Under the pieces are notes generated by a model. It had not been told where the DNA came from and searched no databases. It worked only from the letters and a program-made list of their open reading frames with translations. DNA of 64,000 bases from JAPOQD01 sp964620555 (GTDB lineage: Bacteria; Pseudomonadota; Gammaproteobacteria; Pseudomonadales; Halieaceae), in assembly GCA_964620555.1 (NCBI GenBank), contig CAZUGZ010000001.1, positions 44,285 through 108,284 on the forward strand. Reading direction: 5' to 3'. A program made the translations under genes and the position numbers. Positions 54,143 to 63,024 of the stretch are shown here, one piece after another; the first letter of the stretch is position 1, and each line of letters starts with the position of its first letter.

Positions 54143-55048
54143 ATGGATTTCAAGATCAGGGTTCTTCGGTATTTCGTAACAGTTGCCGACCAGGGGTCGG
54201 TCACCAGGGCGGCAGAACTGTTGCACGTTGCGCAGCCCTCTCTGTCGCAACGCATACGAACATTCGAAAATCTTCTGGGCTTTCCGCTGTTTGAGCGCAG
54301 CCACGGATCCATCAGGCTGTCGGAGCAGGGGGAAGTCTTTTTGCCGCTGGCCAGGGAGTTGGTTGCCGCCGCCGATCAGGCGGGGCTCATGGTGCGAAAC
54401 CTGCGAGACGGCAATGTCGGCACTTTGCGGATTGGAGGTTCCTGGTCCAACATGGAACGACCCGAGGTCAGCGGCATCGTGGACCGATTTACAGACGAAT
54501 TCAACAGCGTGGAGGTGATCGTCGAGCGCGGCCTGTACAGTCCGGAGTTGCTTACCAAACTGAAGCTGAAAGAGCTTGATCTGGCCTTTGTATCGGGCGT
54601 GGTCGATACCGATATCTTCGACAGGATCATACTGGCGCCAACGGTGTTCGATCTGATGGTCCCCAGGAGTTCTCCCCTTTCGAAGGCGGCGGTCGTAGAC
54701 CCGGACGCCCTGTCCGGAGCCCGGGTGGTCTGGTACCGGAGGGAGAACAACCCGCAAATCTATGATGCGGTCAATAACTATCTTGTCGAGTGTGGTGCGG
54801 AGATATTGACCCCGCCAGATACGCATCTGGGAGCGATGATCCGCTATGCCCAGAGAACCGGAAATTGCACCCTGGTTGGTCGCGGAACACCCATTGAAAC
54901 GGATGACATGGTGGTGGTTCCGTTTCCTTCGGAAATCATTGCCTTCGAGTCCTCTTTGGTACGACTGAAAGCAAGTGAAAGCAGCATTGTGGAACAATTC
55001 TGGACGTGGACGGAGGATCTGCTGGACGATGTCGGCGCCAGAAAATAG
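54143..55048 (+). CDS. LysR family transcriptional regulator
   Basis: Regulator of 301 residues. The winged-helix N-domain is FKIRVLRYFVTVADQGSVTRAAELLHVAQPSLSQRIRTFE-like (residues about 1-60; helix SVTRAAELLHVAQPSLSQRI). A periplasmic-binding-type effector domain follows, with GTLRIGGSWSN and LKELDLAFVSG. LysR proteins bind T-N11-A dyads as tetramers and switch targets on when the inducer binds. It is the only regulator in the island, and matching boxes lie in three divergent regions. ATG 54143 gives the canonical N-terminus. Confidence 0.95.
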   Translation: MDFKIRVLRYFVTVADQGSVTRAAELLHVAQPSLSQRIRTFENLLGFPLFERSHGSIRLSEQGEVFLPLARELVAAADQAGLMVRNLRDGNVGTLRIGGSWSNMERPEVSGIVDRFTDEFNSVEVIVERGLYSPELLTKLKLKELDLAFVSGVVDTDIFDRIILAPTVFDLMVPRSSPLSKAAVVDPDALSGARVVWYRRENNPQIYDAVNNYLVECGAEILTPPDTHLGAMIRYAQRTGNCTLVGRGTPIETDDMVVVPFPSEIIAFESSLVRLKASESSIVEQFWTWTEDLLDDVGARK

Positions 55049-55070
55049 TGACCCGAACAGGAGGCATCGC

Positions 55071-55904
55071 ATGGGGCGCGGAAGTATCATAGTCAGCGGC
55101 GGTGGCGGTGGAATCGGCCTGCCAGGTGTGCAATGTCTTGCCGAGGCGGGTTTTGACGTCTATGCGGGCGTACCGGAAGAAGCGGAGAGGGAACATCTCG
55201 ACAGCAGTCTCGAGAACGTCAGGGCGTTCGCAATGGATGTCAGATCTACGGACAGTATTGCCAACGCTGTCGAGGAACTGAGGAATCACATTCCGCCGGA
55301 TGAGATGTTCGGGCTCTGGAGTAATGCCGGCGTAAACATTGTTTCCGGGTTCAAGAATTTGACTGCCGCGGAGATTCGCCAACAGGTGGAAGTGAACGTC
55401 ATCGGTACAATGCATTTTCTCCACGGCTTTCTTCCCCTGTTGCGCAGAGATCACTCTCGGGTCGTGATTACGGGTTCTGCAACGGGTATGTTCGCCGGCC
55501 CCGGTGTCAGCGTGTACTCGGCCACCAAATTTGCACTCAGAGGGTTTTCCGATGCGCTCCGCATAGAGCTTGCCAGAGCGGGTATAAGCGTGTCGCTGAT
55601 AGAGCCGGGATTGATCAAGTCCCCCATGTCCGTGGGCGTGAGAGGCACTGTGAACTCTCGCATGAACGCCATGGATGACCAGGACCGGGATGACTTTGGC
55701 CCGTTCATCTCGAAGATAGCTGATGTAAGCGATGATGCGACGACGACCCCCGAGCGAGTCGCCCAGGCAGTCCTGAGAGCGTTCGCGGATAAAAAACCGC
55801 GAGCCAGATACCGCATCGGAATTGACGCAAAGGCCGTTGCGTTGATACGGCATTTGCCCGACTTCGCCAAAGACTACATACAGCGGGCAACCTTCGGGTT
55901 ATAG
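55071..55904 (+). CDS. SDR family oxidoreductase
   Basis: SDR of 277 residues with the cofactor motif IIVSGGGGGIG (TG replaced by SG), SNAGVNIVSGF, catalytic TGSATGMFAGPGVSVYSATK and EPGLIKSPMS. PRARYRIGIDAKAVALIRHL near the end recalls retinol/hydroxysteroid-type SDRs (11-beta-HSD, 17-beta-HSD-like). An AGGAGG site sits just before the ATG at 55071. It is part of the LysR operon and is a candidate alcohol or keto dehydrogenase of the pathway. Confidence 0.87.
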   Translation: MGRGSIIVSGGGGGIGLPGVQCLAEAGFDVYAGVPEEAEREHLDSSLENVRAFAMDVRSTDSIANAVEELRNHIPPDEMFGLWSNAGVNIVSGFKNLTAAEIRQQVEVNVIGTMHFLHGFLPLLRRDHSRVVITGSATGMFAGPGVSVYSATKFALRGFSDALRIELARAGISVSLIEPGLIKSPMSVGVRGTVNSRMNAMDDQDRDDFGPFISKIADVSDDATTTPERVAQAVLRAFADKKPRARYRIGIDAKAVALIRHLPDFAKDYIQRATFGL

Positions 55905-55955
55905 GGGCGGGACGGAATCTTTTCGGTGGTAAACGTACTTTTTTCTCCAGGATAA

Positions 55956-57455
55956 ATGATTATGGGCACTAACAACCTGTTGCAGTCTTTGAATCTGTCC
56001 CACCCCGACAAATTCTTCATCGGCGGGAAGTGGATTGATCCCCAGGGTAAGGAATCGATCGAAATCGTATCCCCCGTTTCTGAAGAAGTCATAGCGACCG
56101 TTCCCGCCGCCGGCGAGGCAGACGTGGACGTCGCTGTAGAAAAGGCACGGGCTGCCTTCGATGATGGTGAATGGCCCCATATGGCACCAAAAGAGCGCGC
56201 TGCCTTTCTTGGCAGATTGGCGGAGGAACTGCGGGGTCGACAGGATGATTTGGCATTGGCCTGGACGGCCCAGATTGGTGCGCCGACCGGGTACACAAAG
56301 GCCCTGACATCATCACTGATCAATTTCTATGACTATTATGCCGGTGCTGCCGAATCATTTGACTGGATTGAAGAATTGCCCTCCTCTCACGAAGGACAGC
56401 ACGGTTTACTGGTGAGAGAACCCGTGGGTGTGGTCGCTGCCATTGTGCCCTGGAACGGACCATTTTTTACCATGACCATCAAGGTCGCTCCCGCCCTTGT
56501 TGCGGGATGTACCGTGATTATCAAGCCTTCTCCAGAGACGCCGCTGGAAAGTCAGATCTTCGCCGAGTGCGTAGAGGCGGCGGGTCTCCCGCCAGGCGTG
56601 GTCAACGTGCTGCCGGCCGACAGGGATGTGTCGGATTATCTCGTTCGTCAACGAGGTGTCGATAAAGTGAGCTTTACGGGCAGTACCGCCGCCGGCCGCA
56701 GAGTTGGCGCTGTCTGCGCCGACCGGATGGCGCGAGTCACCCTGGAACTTGGCGGAAAATCAGCGGCGTTGATTCTGGAAGATTATGATGTCGTCGAGGC
56801 TGCCAGGGTGCTGGTGCCGACTTCCTGCAGGAACAGTGGCCAGGTCTGCACCAACCTGACGAGGTACCTGGTACCTGCGGGCAAGCACGATGAATTTGTG
56901 GCGGCCTTACAGCAGGAGATGCGCAATATCAAAGTGGGGGATCCGGACGACGAGGACACCTATATGGGCCCCATAGCGACAAAGCGTCAGTTTGAGCGTA
57001 TACAGGAGTATGTGCGTATTGCCGAGGCGGAGGGGGCCAGGCTGGTTACCGGCGGTCGGCGGCCGCAGGGTTTGGAGCGCGGGTATTATTTCGAGCCCAC
57101 TTTACTGGTAAACGTCGATAATCAGTCACGGGTGGCTCAGGAGGAGATTTTCGGGCCGGTCGTGGTCGTGATCCCCTACCGGGATCTGGATGACGCGATC
57201 GCCATGGCCAACGCTTCCGACTATGGCCTGAACGGCGCTGTTTTTACCCACGATGCCGACAAGGCATATCAGATTGCGAGAAGCATCCGTACCGGCACCG
57301 TCGGCCAGAACGGGTCCAAATGTGATTTTACGATCTCATTTGGTGGATTCAAGCAATCCGGCCTGGGCAGGGAAGGGGGAATGGAAGCCCTGAATCACTT
57401 TGTCGAACTGAAAACGATCATTCTGGAGAGGCAGCCGAGTGTTGCGTTAATCTGA
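55956..57455 (+). CDS. Aldehyde dehydrogenase
   Basis: NAD(P)-dependent ALDH of 499 residues. PWNGPFFTMTIKVAPALVAG is the cofactor-binding strand, VSFTGSTAAGRRVG the Rossmann loop, LELGGKSA the general-base Glu and NSGQVCTNLTR the nucleophile Cys. EEIFGPVVVVIPY completes the set. It would oxidise the aldehyde made from a P450- or Rieske-derived alcohol, or the aldehyde released by a lyase, to the acid. It lies 11 bp before the alcohol dehydrogenase. Confidence 0.95.
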   Translation: MIMGTNNLLQSLNLSHPDKFFIGGKWIDPQGKESIEIVSPVSEEVIATVPAAGEADVDVAVEKARAAFDDGEWPHMAPKERAAFLGRLAEELRGRQDDLALAWTAQIGAPTGYTKALTSSLINFYDYYAGAAESFDWIEELPSSHEGQHGLLVREPVGVVAAIVPWNGPFFTMTIKVAPALVAGCTVIIKPSPETPLESQIFAECVEAAGLPPGVVNVLPADRDVSDYLVRQRGVDKVSFTGSTAAGRRVGAVCADRMARVTLELGGKSAALILEDYDVVEAARVLVPTSCRNSGQVCTNLTRYLVPAGKHDEFVAALQQEMRNIKVGDPDDEDTYMGPIATKRQFERIQEYVRIAEAEGARLVTGGRRPQGLERGYYFEPTLLVNVDNQSRVAQEEIFGPVVVVIPYRDLDDAIAMANASDYGLNGAVFTHDADKAYQIARSIRTGTVGQNGSKCDFTISFGGFKQSGLGREGGMEALNHFVELKTIILERQPSVALI

Positions 57456-57466
57456 GGAGATACTGT

Positions 57467-58567
57467 ATGGAAGTCATTGCTGCTGTAGCGAAAAATGGCG
57501 GAGAGCCGCTGACCATAGAAAGGCTCACGCTGGATGGCCTGGGTGACAACGATGTCCTCGTGGAAAACAGGGCCGCGGGCTTGTGTGCATCGGATCTGGG
57601 TCAGCTTTCCGGCGAAAAACCCGGGGTATTGTTCCCCCTGCTTTCCGGGCATGAGGGAGCGGGCGTTGTGCTGGAGGTGGGCAGGTCTGTAAGCGGATTA
57701 CAGCCTGGTGATCGGGTTGCCACCTGTGCACTCGGTGAATGTGGCACTTGCGCGAACTGTCAATCGAATCTTACCAATATGTGCCAGACCGCGGGGCAAC
57801 AGGGGCTGGCCGCGGCATACCAGTACTCCAGGCACTTTTCATTTTCGGGTGAGCCGGTCGCCGTCACTGCACCGGGGGCGACCTACGCTTCACATACCAT
57901 CTGCAATGAGGCCTACGCGGTCAAGCTGCCGGAGGGAGTGCCTTTCGATGTGGGGTGCCTGTTGGGGTGTGCGGTGATGACGGGGGTCGGCTCGGTAATG
58001 AATACTGCGGCAGTTCGCCCCGGATCAAGCGTGGTTGTCTTTGGTCTGGGTGGGGTAGGTCTCAACGTGGTGGATGGGGCGCAGTTGGCCGGCGCACGAC
58101 AGATCATTGGTGTGGATATCAGCGCTGCTAAAGAGGAAGTGGGTAAACGCTTTGGAATGACCGATTTCCTGCTCAGCGCGGACCAGGGGGACACGGTAGA
58201 GGCCATTCGCGAACTCTCTGGTGGTGGCGTCGATTATGCCTTTGAATGCAGCGGTATCAAGGCGCTTGTAACGCAGGCAATAGAGTCTACCCGTCCGGAT
58301 TGGGGAACCGTCACGCTGGTGGGTATCCCCAGGGACACGCTACTCGAGTTGGACATGCGCCAGATCCTTTCCGGGCGGAAGGTAACGGGCTCCTATTTTG
58401 GCAAGGTCAAAGGCCGTACCGGGCTGTCGCAACTGGCAGACTGGTATGTGGAGGGCAAACTACACTGCGATCAGTTAATCAGTCATCGCCTGAAACTTGA
58501 GGAGATCAACGAGGGATTTTCCCTTCTGAAGGCTGGTCAGACCATTCGAAGCGTGATCAGCTATTGA
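57467..58567 (+). CDS. Zinc-dependent alcohol dehydrogenase (MDR superfamily)
   Basis: Product of 366 residues. Catalytic zinc ligands are in AAGLCASDLG (Cys), LLSGHEGAG (His-Glu) and LGCAVMTGVGSV (Cys). The structural zinc is CGTCANCQSNLTNMC (C-x2-C-x2-C-x7-C with the preceding GEC). NAD binding is at FGLGGVGLNVVDGAQLAGA, with an acidic residue in GVDIS. It belongs to the class III-like branch. With the adjacent ALDH it forms an alcohol-to-acid pair. Confidence 0.93.
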   Translation: MEVIAAVAKNGGEPLTIERLTLDGLGDNDVLVENRAAGLCASDLGQLSGEKPGVLFPLLSGHEGAGVVLEVGRSVSGLQPGDRVATCALGECGTCANCQSNLTNMCQTAGQQGLAAAYQYSRHFSFSGEPVAVTAPGATYASHTICNEAYAVKLPEGVPFDVGCLLGCAVMTGVGSVMNTAAVRPGSSVVVFGLGGVGLNVVDGAQLAGARQIIGVDISAAKEEVGKRFGMTDFLLSADQGDTVEAIRELSGGGVDYAFECSGIKALVTQAIESTRPDWGTVTLVGIPRDTLLELDMRQILSGRKVTGSYFGKVKGRTGLSQLADWYVEGKLHCDQLISHRLKLEEINEGFSLLKAGQTIRSVISY

Positions 58568-58656
58568 TTCGTGCAGGGGTCCCGGGCGCTTGTGTTGACC
58601 ACGGAGACCTTGTCGTTTCAAATCTGCTGCGGTCTATCCTGAAGGATTGAAGAATC

Positions 58657-60735
58657 GTGTTGAGTTTATTGCGGAAGATCTGCCTGGCATTGACGCTTAT
58701 TGTCGCCTTGGAAACCCTGCCTTTGGCGATTGCTGCGGAGACCCGGATGGATGATACCTCCTGGCCGAGCTATGGAGGGGATTACTCGGAACAGCGTTTC
58801 AGTCCGCTGTCCGAGATCAGTGACGAGAACGTCGGAAAGCTCGGTCTTTCCTGGTATGTGGATCTGGAGGGGGTCAGGACGCTGGAGGCGACGCCCCTGT
58901 TGATCGGGGGCGTCCTGTATTTCAGTGCCAATGACTCGGTTGTCTATGCGGTGGAGGCTGGCTCGGGGAGGCTACTCTGGAAGTATGATCCGGAGGTATG
59001 GAAAGTAGCGGGAAAACGCTACAGACAGGTCTTTCATGTAAACCGTGGAGTGGCCTACTGGGCTGGAAGGATTTATGTCGGTACATTTGACGGCCGCCTG
59101 ATCGCACTGGATGCCGGAAACGGACAGCTTGTTTGGTCCGTGCAGACCCTCGATGACGGGGCGACAGGTTACATCACCGGTGCGCCCCGTGCCTACAATA
59201 ACAAAGTCATCATTGGTAATGGCGGCACTGAAAACGGGCGTTCGAGGGGATTTGTAACCGCCTATGATACCGAATCCGGTGAGCAGGTTTGGCGTTTCTA
59301 CACGGTTCCCGGTGATCCCGCAGATGGCTTTGAAAACGATGCGATGGCCATGGCTGCAAAAACCTGGACTGGTGAGTGGTGGAAGCATGGCGGCGGTGGC
59401 ACGGTTTGGAATGCCATCACCTACGATCCGGAGCTGGATAGAATCTACATAGGCACCGGTAATGGTTCCCCCTGGAATCACAGGGTTAGAAGCCCCGGGG
59501 GCGGGGATAATCTGTTTGTGTGCTCGATCGTTGCCCTGGACGCGGAGACCGGGCGCTATATCTGGCATTACCAGACGAACCCCGGTGAAACCTGGGACTA
59601 CACTTCTACACAGGATATTATCCTCGCTGATCTGCCGCTGAATGGTCGGGTGCGGAAGGTCCTGCTGCATGCCCCAAAGAATGGTTTTTTTTATGTAATT
59701 GATAGGACCGATGGCAGGCTGATCTCAGCCGAAAAGCTCGGCAAGGTCACCTGGGCTGATCGCATCGATTTGAAAACCGGTCGCCCCGTAGAGCGCCCCG
59801 GCGTCAGGAATACACGGGAAGGCGTTGAGTTCTATCCCGGAGGGGCTGGACTGCACAATTGGCAGGCGATGTCCTATAGCCCGCAAACGGGCTTGAGCTA
59901 TCTGCCCAAGCTGGAAATGCCGTATTACCTACGCGACAAAACCATCGATTATGACAAGTGGATGGCGAGGCCGTTTTTCTTCAATACCAGTTACGATGCC
60001 CTGGAGTTCGACGCTTCGCAGGATATACCGGCCAGGGGCTCCCTGATCGCCTGGGACCCGGTGAAGCAGCAACGGGCCTGGGAGACTGAGCTTCCGGGCA
60101 TCTGGAATGGTGGCACGCTGGTGACAGCCGGCAACCTGGTGTTTCAGGGAAATGCGATCGGGGAGTTCGCAGCCTATCAGGCAAACAATGGCGACAAATT
60201 GTGGTCCGCCCAAACGGGGATGGGGATAGTTGCGGCCCCCATGACCTACCGCCTTGACGGTCGTCAGTATGTCGCCATTCTGGCCGGTTGGGGTGGGAGT
60301 ATTGCCGGAATGTACGGACTGGGAGTGAGTCAGTACGGATGGCGCTACGGTGAGCGGCCCAAACGGTTGCTGGTGTATGTACTTGATGGTGACAAGGACC
60401 TGCCCGAGGAAGAAGATCTGCCACCTCTGACTCTGCTGGACGATCCGGATCAGCACCTGGATGAGCGACAGGCAGGAGAAGGGCGGCTGATTTATGATGC
60501 AGGCTGCCATAGTTGCCACGGTTATTCCGTCGTGTCTGGAGGTCTTGCCCCAGATTTGCGGGCATCCCCATTGACCATGGACTTCGATGCTTTTAAAGCC
60601 GTTGTCCGGGATGGTTTGCTGGAACGGAACGGAATGCCGAAATTTGACGACTTGCATGAAGACGAGGTCAGGGCCATTTACAGCTATATCAGGCTGCGGG
60701 CTCGCCTGGATCTTGCCGCTCAGGCGGCAAAGTGA
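58657..60735 (+). CDS. PQQ-dependent alcohol dehydrogenase (quinohemoprotein)
   Basis: Periplasmic enzyme of 692 residues starting at GTG 58657, with a signal peptide (CLALTLIVALETLPLAIAAE). An eight-bladed propeller follows (WPSYGGDYSEQRFSPLSEI, GNGGTENGRSRGF, PGETWDYTSTQDIILADLP, LIAWDPVKQQRAWE). A C-terminal cytochrome c domain has haem motif CHSCHG. Type II quinohemoprotein dehydrogenases oxidise alcohols to acids and pass electrons to a cytochrome or azurin. No pqq synthesis genes are in the window. It closes the LysR operon and may act on the alcohol outside the cytoplasm. Confidence 0.93.
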   Translation: MLSLLRKICLALTLIVALETLPLAIAAETRMDDTSWPSYGGDYSEQRFSPLSEISDENVGKLGLSWYVDLEGVRTLEATPLLIGGVLYFSANDSVVYAVEAGSGRLLWKYDPEVWKVAGKRYRQVFHVNRGVAYWAGRIYVGTFDGRLIALDAGNGQLVWSVQTLDDGATGYITGAPRAYNNKVIIGNGGTENGRSRGFVTAYDTESGEQVWRFYTVPGDPADGFENDAMAMAAKTWTGEWWKHGGGGTVWNAITYDPELDRIYIGTGNGSPWNHRVRSPGGGDNLFVCSIVALDAETGRYIWHYQTNPGETWDYTSTQDIILADLPLNGRVRKVLLHAPKNGFFYVIDRTDGRLISAEKLGKVTWADRIDLKTGRPVERPGVRNTREGVEFYPGGAGLHNWQAMSYSPQTGLSYLPKLEMPYYLRDKTIDYDKWMARPFFFNTSYDALEFDASQDIPARGSLIAWDPVKQQRAWETELPGIWNGGTLVTAGNLVFQGNAIGEFAAYQANNGDKLWSAQTGMGIVAAPMTYRLDGRQYVAILAGWGGSIAGMYGLGVSQYGWRYGERPKRLLVYVLDGDKDLPEEEDLPPLTLLDDPDQHLDERQAGEGRLIYDAGCHSCHGYSVVSGGLAPDLRASPLTMDFDAFKAVVRDGLLERNGMPKFDDLHEDEVRAIYSYIRLRARLDLAAQAAK

Positions 60736-60749
60736 GAAGACTGGAAGTA

Positions 60750-60767
60750 GAGACGCTGCGGCGTCTC
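60750..60767 (+). terminator. Hairpin after PQQ dehydrogenase gene
   Basis: GAGACGC / GCGTCTC, a 7-bp perfect stem with TGCG loop, 14 bp after the stop codon. There is no T tract, so intrinsic termination is uncertain. Confidence 0.4.
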
Positions 60768-60782
60768 GACGTCCTCGCTCCA

Positions 60783-60806
60783 AACCCTGGTGAAATATGC
60801 GGGTTA
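60783..60806. repeat. Second copy of the extragenic repeat arm
   Basis: AACCCTGGTGAAATATGCGGG closely matches AACCCCGGTGAGATATGCGGG within the inverted repeat at 29494-29557 (two mismatches in 21). No matching left arm is found here, so this is a solo half-element. Confidence 0.5.
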
Positions 60807-60957
60807 GAAGCGCACTCCATCCGGCCCGCGGGTGTACAGTTTCGTTAGCGGTAGCGGTAGAGTTTTACAGGGGTTCCCAATGAAATGGGAAACGGATATA
60901 CCGGGACGCGAGCAACGACTCATAACAAATTGATATGGGCAGGCATTTAAATCCTCT

Positions 60958-60986
60958 TTGACTGTGGGGCCTGAACTATCGATTAT
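60958..60986 (+). promoter_or_regulatory. Sigma-70-like promoter of LLM oxidoreductase operon
   Basis: TTGACT, 17-bp spacer, GATTAT, about 50 bp before the ATG at 61039. The lead-in TCTTTGAC is shared with the promoters at 38608 and 52398. Confidence 0.4.
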
Positions 60987-61038
60987 GCAACGATCACGCA
61001 GGAGAACTTCCAGAACAGGTGTCGAAGAGACTGAGTTT

Positions 61039-61932
61039 ATGAAAATAGGTGTTTTTGGGACATTGACCGATTCCGGTATCAGAATCGATGAACTGGCCCG
61101 CGCGGTGGAGGAGCGGGGTTTCGAGTCTCTGTGGGTTGGTGAGCATTCGCACGTACCTGTCGCAGTGGCATCCCATCCCCGCGAGGGCGCAAAACCATTG
61201 CCTGACTTTTACAGACGTCTTCCCGACGCATTTGTTCAGCTGGGTGCAGCGGCGGCGGTGACAGAAAAAATCCGTCTCGGTACGAGTGTCTGTATCGTGC
61301 CGGAGCACGACCCGATCTGGTTGGCCAAGCAGGTTGCAACCGCCGATTATCTGTCTGATGGCCGATTCGTCTTCGGAGTCGGCTACGGCTGGAATGAACT
61401 GGAAATGAAACACCACGGCGTCGATGTCAGGAAGAAACGATCCATATTCCGGGAAAAGTTGGGCGCCATGCGACAGCTCTGGGAAAACGATGTGGCGGCT
61501 TATCATGGCGACCACGTGGTTTTCGAAGACAGCTACTGCTGGCCGAAACCTCTGCAGCCCAGATTGCCGGTACTGGTCGGCGCGGAAGTGGGCCCGATGA
61601 CGGCCGATGATATCGTAAACCTCTCCGAGGGATGGTTGCCCATGGCTTTCCGGGGAGGGGAAGACCGGCTGCCCAAACAACTGGCGCTGATCAGGAAAGT
61701 CGCCGACGAGGCCGGGCGATCCATGTCGAGTATCGATGTGACACTGATGGACCCCTTCCTGGCCTTTACCGACTATACTCCGGAGCAGTTCCAGGCCGGT
61801 CTCCAGGACTGTGTCGGCAAGAAAGTGGTAGAGGACTATGAACTGAGCGGCCTGGTCGTGGGCATACCGTTCTTCGACAGGGATCGGGCGTTACAACACC
61901 TGGATGCAGCCGCGGCTCATTACTTCAGTTAG
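61039..61932 (+). CDS. LLM class (luciferase-like) flavin/F420-type oxidoreductase
   Basis: TIM-barrel oxidoreductase of 297 residues. The N-terminus is KIGVFGTLTDSGIRIDELAR, then ESLWVGEHSHVP, KIRLGTSVCIVPEHDPIWLAKQVATAD-type strands (residues about 75-100) and FVFGVGYGWNELEMKHHGVD, the standard blocks of the TIGR03619-like group. Relatives use FMN or F420; gammaproteobacteria generally lack F420, so FMN with a monooxygenase role is more likely. ATG 61039 gives the canonical N-terminus. The next gene starts 12 bp later. Confidence 0.87.
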   Translation: MKIGVFGTLTDSGIRIDELARAVEERGFESLWVGEHSHVPVAVASHPREGAKPLPDFYRRLPDAFVQLGAAAAVTEKIRLGTSVCIVPEHDPIWLAKQVATADYLSDGRFVFGVGYGWNELEMKHHGVDVRKKRSIFREKLGAMRQLWENDVAAYHGDHVVFEDSYCWPKPLQPRLPVLVGAEVGPMTADDIVNLSEGWLPMAFRGGEDRLPKQLALIRKVADEAGRSMSSIDVTLMDPFLAFTDYTPEQFQAGLQDCVGKKVVEDYELSGLVVGIPFFDRDRALQHLDAAAAHYFS

Positions 61933-61944
61933 GGAGAATTGCCA

Positions 61945-63024
61945 GTGAAAGATCCTTATCGCGTCGCCGTCATAGGGCCGGGGGGGCTGGGGCAGCCCTC
62001 CATTCGCGAAGTTTTGCGTTTGCCGGAAATGGAGTTGGTAGGCGTGCTGGCGTTTTCCGACGCCAAGCGTGGGTTGGATGCAGGTGAACTGGTAGGCATG
62101 AAGTCCTGCGGTGTAAATATCGTCACGGATTTTGACGATTTCTGTAAGTTGGATACCGATGCGGTTATTTATACGGGGCGCGATTTTGGTGATTGGCGTG
62201 CGGACGATCACATTCTGGCCTTGCTGAAGGCCGGGCACAACGTTGTTACGCCTCTTCCCTATCACTATCTCAAGGTTCGCGGAGAAGACATCGAGGCAAA
62301 GTTCGAGGCCGCGGCAAAAGAGGGTGGGGCTACCCTGCTCGGTTCCGGTATCACCCCGGGATTTTTCAATGAGCGCCTGGCCATGCTGTTAACCGGCCTG
62401 AGTAACGATGTAAAGCACATCAAGTTTCAGGAATTCTTCAACGTCGGCCCCATGGAGGGGGCTGAAGACATGCTGAGGCTGTTTGGATTTGGCGCCACCA
62501 TGGAAGAAGCGCAAAAAACGGATGCCGCGGCTATGCTGGCCGAAAACTACCTGCGAGAACCTATAATGTTCGCCGCTGATCGTCTGGGTATCACACTGGA
62601 CAGCATAGAGCGTACCTCGCAGCTGAAAACGACTGAAACGTCGATTACTGCGCCGTCAATGAGCGTTGAATCTGATACCGTTGGTCTTGTCTCTTATGCG
62701 TGGACGGGGTATTCGCAGGGTGAGCCCTTTTACACGACCGAAGTGTTCTACTTCCTGGGCGACAGCATGCGCCCGGAAGAGTGTATCGGTGATGATTTCT
62801 GGACCGTGGAGATCGAAGGACGGCCCTCACTCAGAGCTGCCATCAGCGCGCAGGCTTCCTTTGCCGAGAACATCATCATAAGACCTGATGAGCCCTCTCC
62901 ACCCGGGTACACGATTACCGTGATTGCAATGATACAGGCGATCCCCGCGTTGGCCGAGGCGGACCCAGGCCTGATGCTGCCCGATATGCCACAGTTTCAT
63001 TGGAAGCCCGACCAGCGTTACTAG
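61945..63024 (+). CDS. NAD(P)-binding protein related to dihydrodipicolinate/amino-acid dehydrogenase-like reductases
   Basis: Product of 359 residues. The Rossmann start is YRVAVIGPGGLGQPSIREVL, followed by VGVLAFSDAKRG and a DapB-like middle (TDAVIYTGRDFGDW, NVVTPLPYHYLK, LLGSGITPGFFNERLAMLL). The motif around GSGITPGF recalls DapB-type oxidoreductases annotated in actinobacterial steroid and terpenoid clusters. The start is GTG 61945 behind GGGAG. Function not known; probably reduction of a C=C or imine-like bond. The stop overlaps the convergent FAD gene by 4 bp (CTAG). Confidence 0.75.
   Translation: MKDPYRVAVIGPGGLGQPSIREVLRLPEMELVGVLAFSDAKRGLDAGELVGMKSCGVNIVTDFDDFCKLDTDAVIYTGRDFGDWRADDHILALLKAGHNVVTPLPYHYLKVRGEDIEAKFEAAAKEGGATLLGSGITPGFFNERLAMLLTGLSNDVKHIKFQEFFNVGPMEGAEDMLRLFGFGATMEEAQKTDAAAMLAENYLREPIMFAADRLGITLDSIERTSQLKTTETSITAPSMSVESDTVGLVSYAWTGYSQGEPFYTTEVFYFLGDSMRPEECIGDDFWTVEIEGRPSLRAAISAQASFAENIIIRPDEPSPPGYTITVIAMIQAIPALAEADPGLMLPDMPQFHWKPDQRY

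Larger units (their letters stand above)
60736..61038. promoter_or_regulatory. Gap between PQQ dehydrogenase and LLM oxidoreductase genes
   Basis: These 303 bp hold no gene. A perfect 7-bp hairpin GAGACGC-TGCG-GCGTCTC (60750-60767) follows the PQQ gene and may end its transcript. A copy of the extragenic repeat arm lies at 60783-60806, and TAGCGGTAGCGGTAG follows. A promoter candidate is TTGACT (60958-60963), 17 bp, GATTAT (60981-60986). No LysR-type TCCTAT box was seen. Confidence 0.5.
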
